Shown here: positions 63,747-64,000 of the stretch, one piece after another
Layout: each line of letters starts with the position of its first letter
How positions within the stretch are numbered: the stretch's first letter is position 1
Assembly: GCF_019209905.1 (NCBI RefSeq)
Contig: NZ_JAHUTM010000002.1
Span: 248,001 to 312,000, forward strand
DNA from: Corynebacterium sp. TAE3-ERU12
GTDB taxonomy: Bacteria; Actinomycetota; Actinomycetes; Mycobacteriales; Mycobacteriaceae
Length of the DNA: 64,000 bases
Direction of reading: 5' to 3'
Translations under genes and position numbers: made by a program
Notes under the pieces: model-generated
Seen by the model: the letters and a program-made list of their open reading frames with translations, nothing else
Databases searched by the model: none
What the model was told of the DNA's origin: nothing

Positions 63747-64000
63747 TTACACGTCGTAGTACATCTCGAATTCCTGCGGGGTCGGGCGCAGGCGCACAGG
63801 TGCGATCTCATTGTCGTACTTGTAACCGATGTAGGTCTCGAGGAGATCCTCGGTGAACACATCGCCTTCCAGCAGGAAGTCGTGATCGTCTTCCAAGGAC
63901 GACAGTGCGGCTTCCAGCGAGGTCGGTGCCTGCGGGATGGACTCGGCCTCCTCCGGCGGAAGCTCGTAGAGGTCCTTATCCACCGGGGCGTGGGGTTCGA
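63747..64000 (-). CDS. glnA: Second glutamine synthetase GlnA, 3' part only
   Basis: This is the C-terminal 84 residues of a glutamine synthetase I whose start lies past the end of the window. The sequence around [12 protein letters not shown] is the adenylylation site and the end ([13 protein letters not shown]) is nearly the same as that of the glnA at 60358. The two differ at about 12 of the last 76 residues, so they are separate genes, not a duplication artefact. It shares strand with the OCD-like gene and the first glnA, but has its own terminator. Confidence 0.9.
   Translation of the reverse strand, partial: EPHAPVDKDLYELPPEEAESIPQAPTSLEAALSSLEDDHDFLLEGDVFTEDLLETYIGYKYDNEIAPVRLRPTPQEFEMYYDV

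Noticed and set aside
63446..63856. Coding frames on both strands across the palindrome
   Set aside because: They arise from palindrome and repeat sequence without start sites, and overlap the end of glnA.

Overview
The window is a high-GC actinobacterial chromosome segment, most likely from a Corynebacterium or close relative. The gene order era-recO-uppS-zur-glyS, dgt-RNase-dnaG, acpM-aceE, rnpB, glnA2-glnE, thrC and glnA is the core order I associate with Corynebacterium glutamicum. An ECF sigma factor K/RskA/FAS1 module, a two-zinc-ribbon protein and GlnE support this. Nearly everything is a chromosomal core gene. I see no prophage, transposase or secretion system.

Layout. 1-5.6 kb: GTPase Era, RecO, UppS, Zur, GlyRS and two coupled hypothetical genes. 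5.6-11.5 kb: TPM-domain membrane protein, dGTPase, secreted guanyl-type RNase and primase. 11.5-15.2 kb: a GntR/ABC/membrane operon with two palindromes upstream, then a ThiD-TenA fusion behind a TPP riboswitch. 15.3-22.7 kb: tRNA-Asn, the FAS1 lipoprotein with SigK and RskA, PIN-PhoH, a Baeyer-Villiger-type flavoprotein, ribokinase and a low-complexity membrane protein. 22.7-31.2 kb: a CAT-anticodon tRNA, TRIC-like channel, a symporter behind a leader peptide, a beta-lactamase-fold protein, DUF3145, ACP, AceE, DUF3052 and tRNA-Val. 31.2-41.8 kb: SURF1, GtrA, phosphatases, Nif3, zinc ribbon, RNase P RNA, a short accessory patch (37.4-38.8 kb), TrpB2 and a divergent GHMP kinase. 41.8-64 kb: CYTH-CHAD, PanB, GlnA2, GlnE, L,D-transpeptidase, MetE, glutaminase-STAS, MFS, ThrC, two neocarzinostatin-like surface proteins, MFS, GlnA, an ornithine-cyclodeaminase-like protein and the 3' end of a second glnA.

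Nitrogen theme. The window holds one probable glnA2, glnE, a glutaminase, and two closely similar glnA genes flanking an ornithine-cyclodeaminase-like gene. That gene has a structured 5' region and an AmtR-like palindrome upstream.

The most interesting signal is at 23808-24100. A near-consensus promoter overlaps a perfect 16-bp palindrome, and its predicted transcription start falls on the ATG of a 27-codon leader peptide. The peptide resembles the SRR-x-x-D...SxxC leader peptides found upstream of actinobacterial sulfur genes. It is followed by alternative hairpins and then by a DAACS symporter. I infer a translation-coupled attenuator controlling cystine or cysteine uptake. Other notable points are a sequence match to a SigK promoter in front of the FAS1 gene, a primase lacking three of four zinc ligands, and a 58-bp near-perfect palindrome beside CRISPR-like hairpins at 63.3-63.6 kb.
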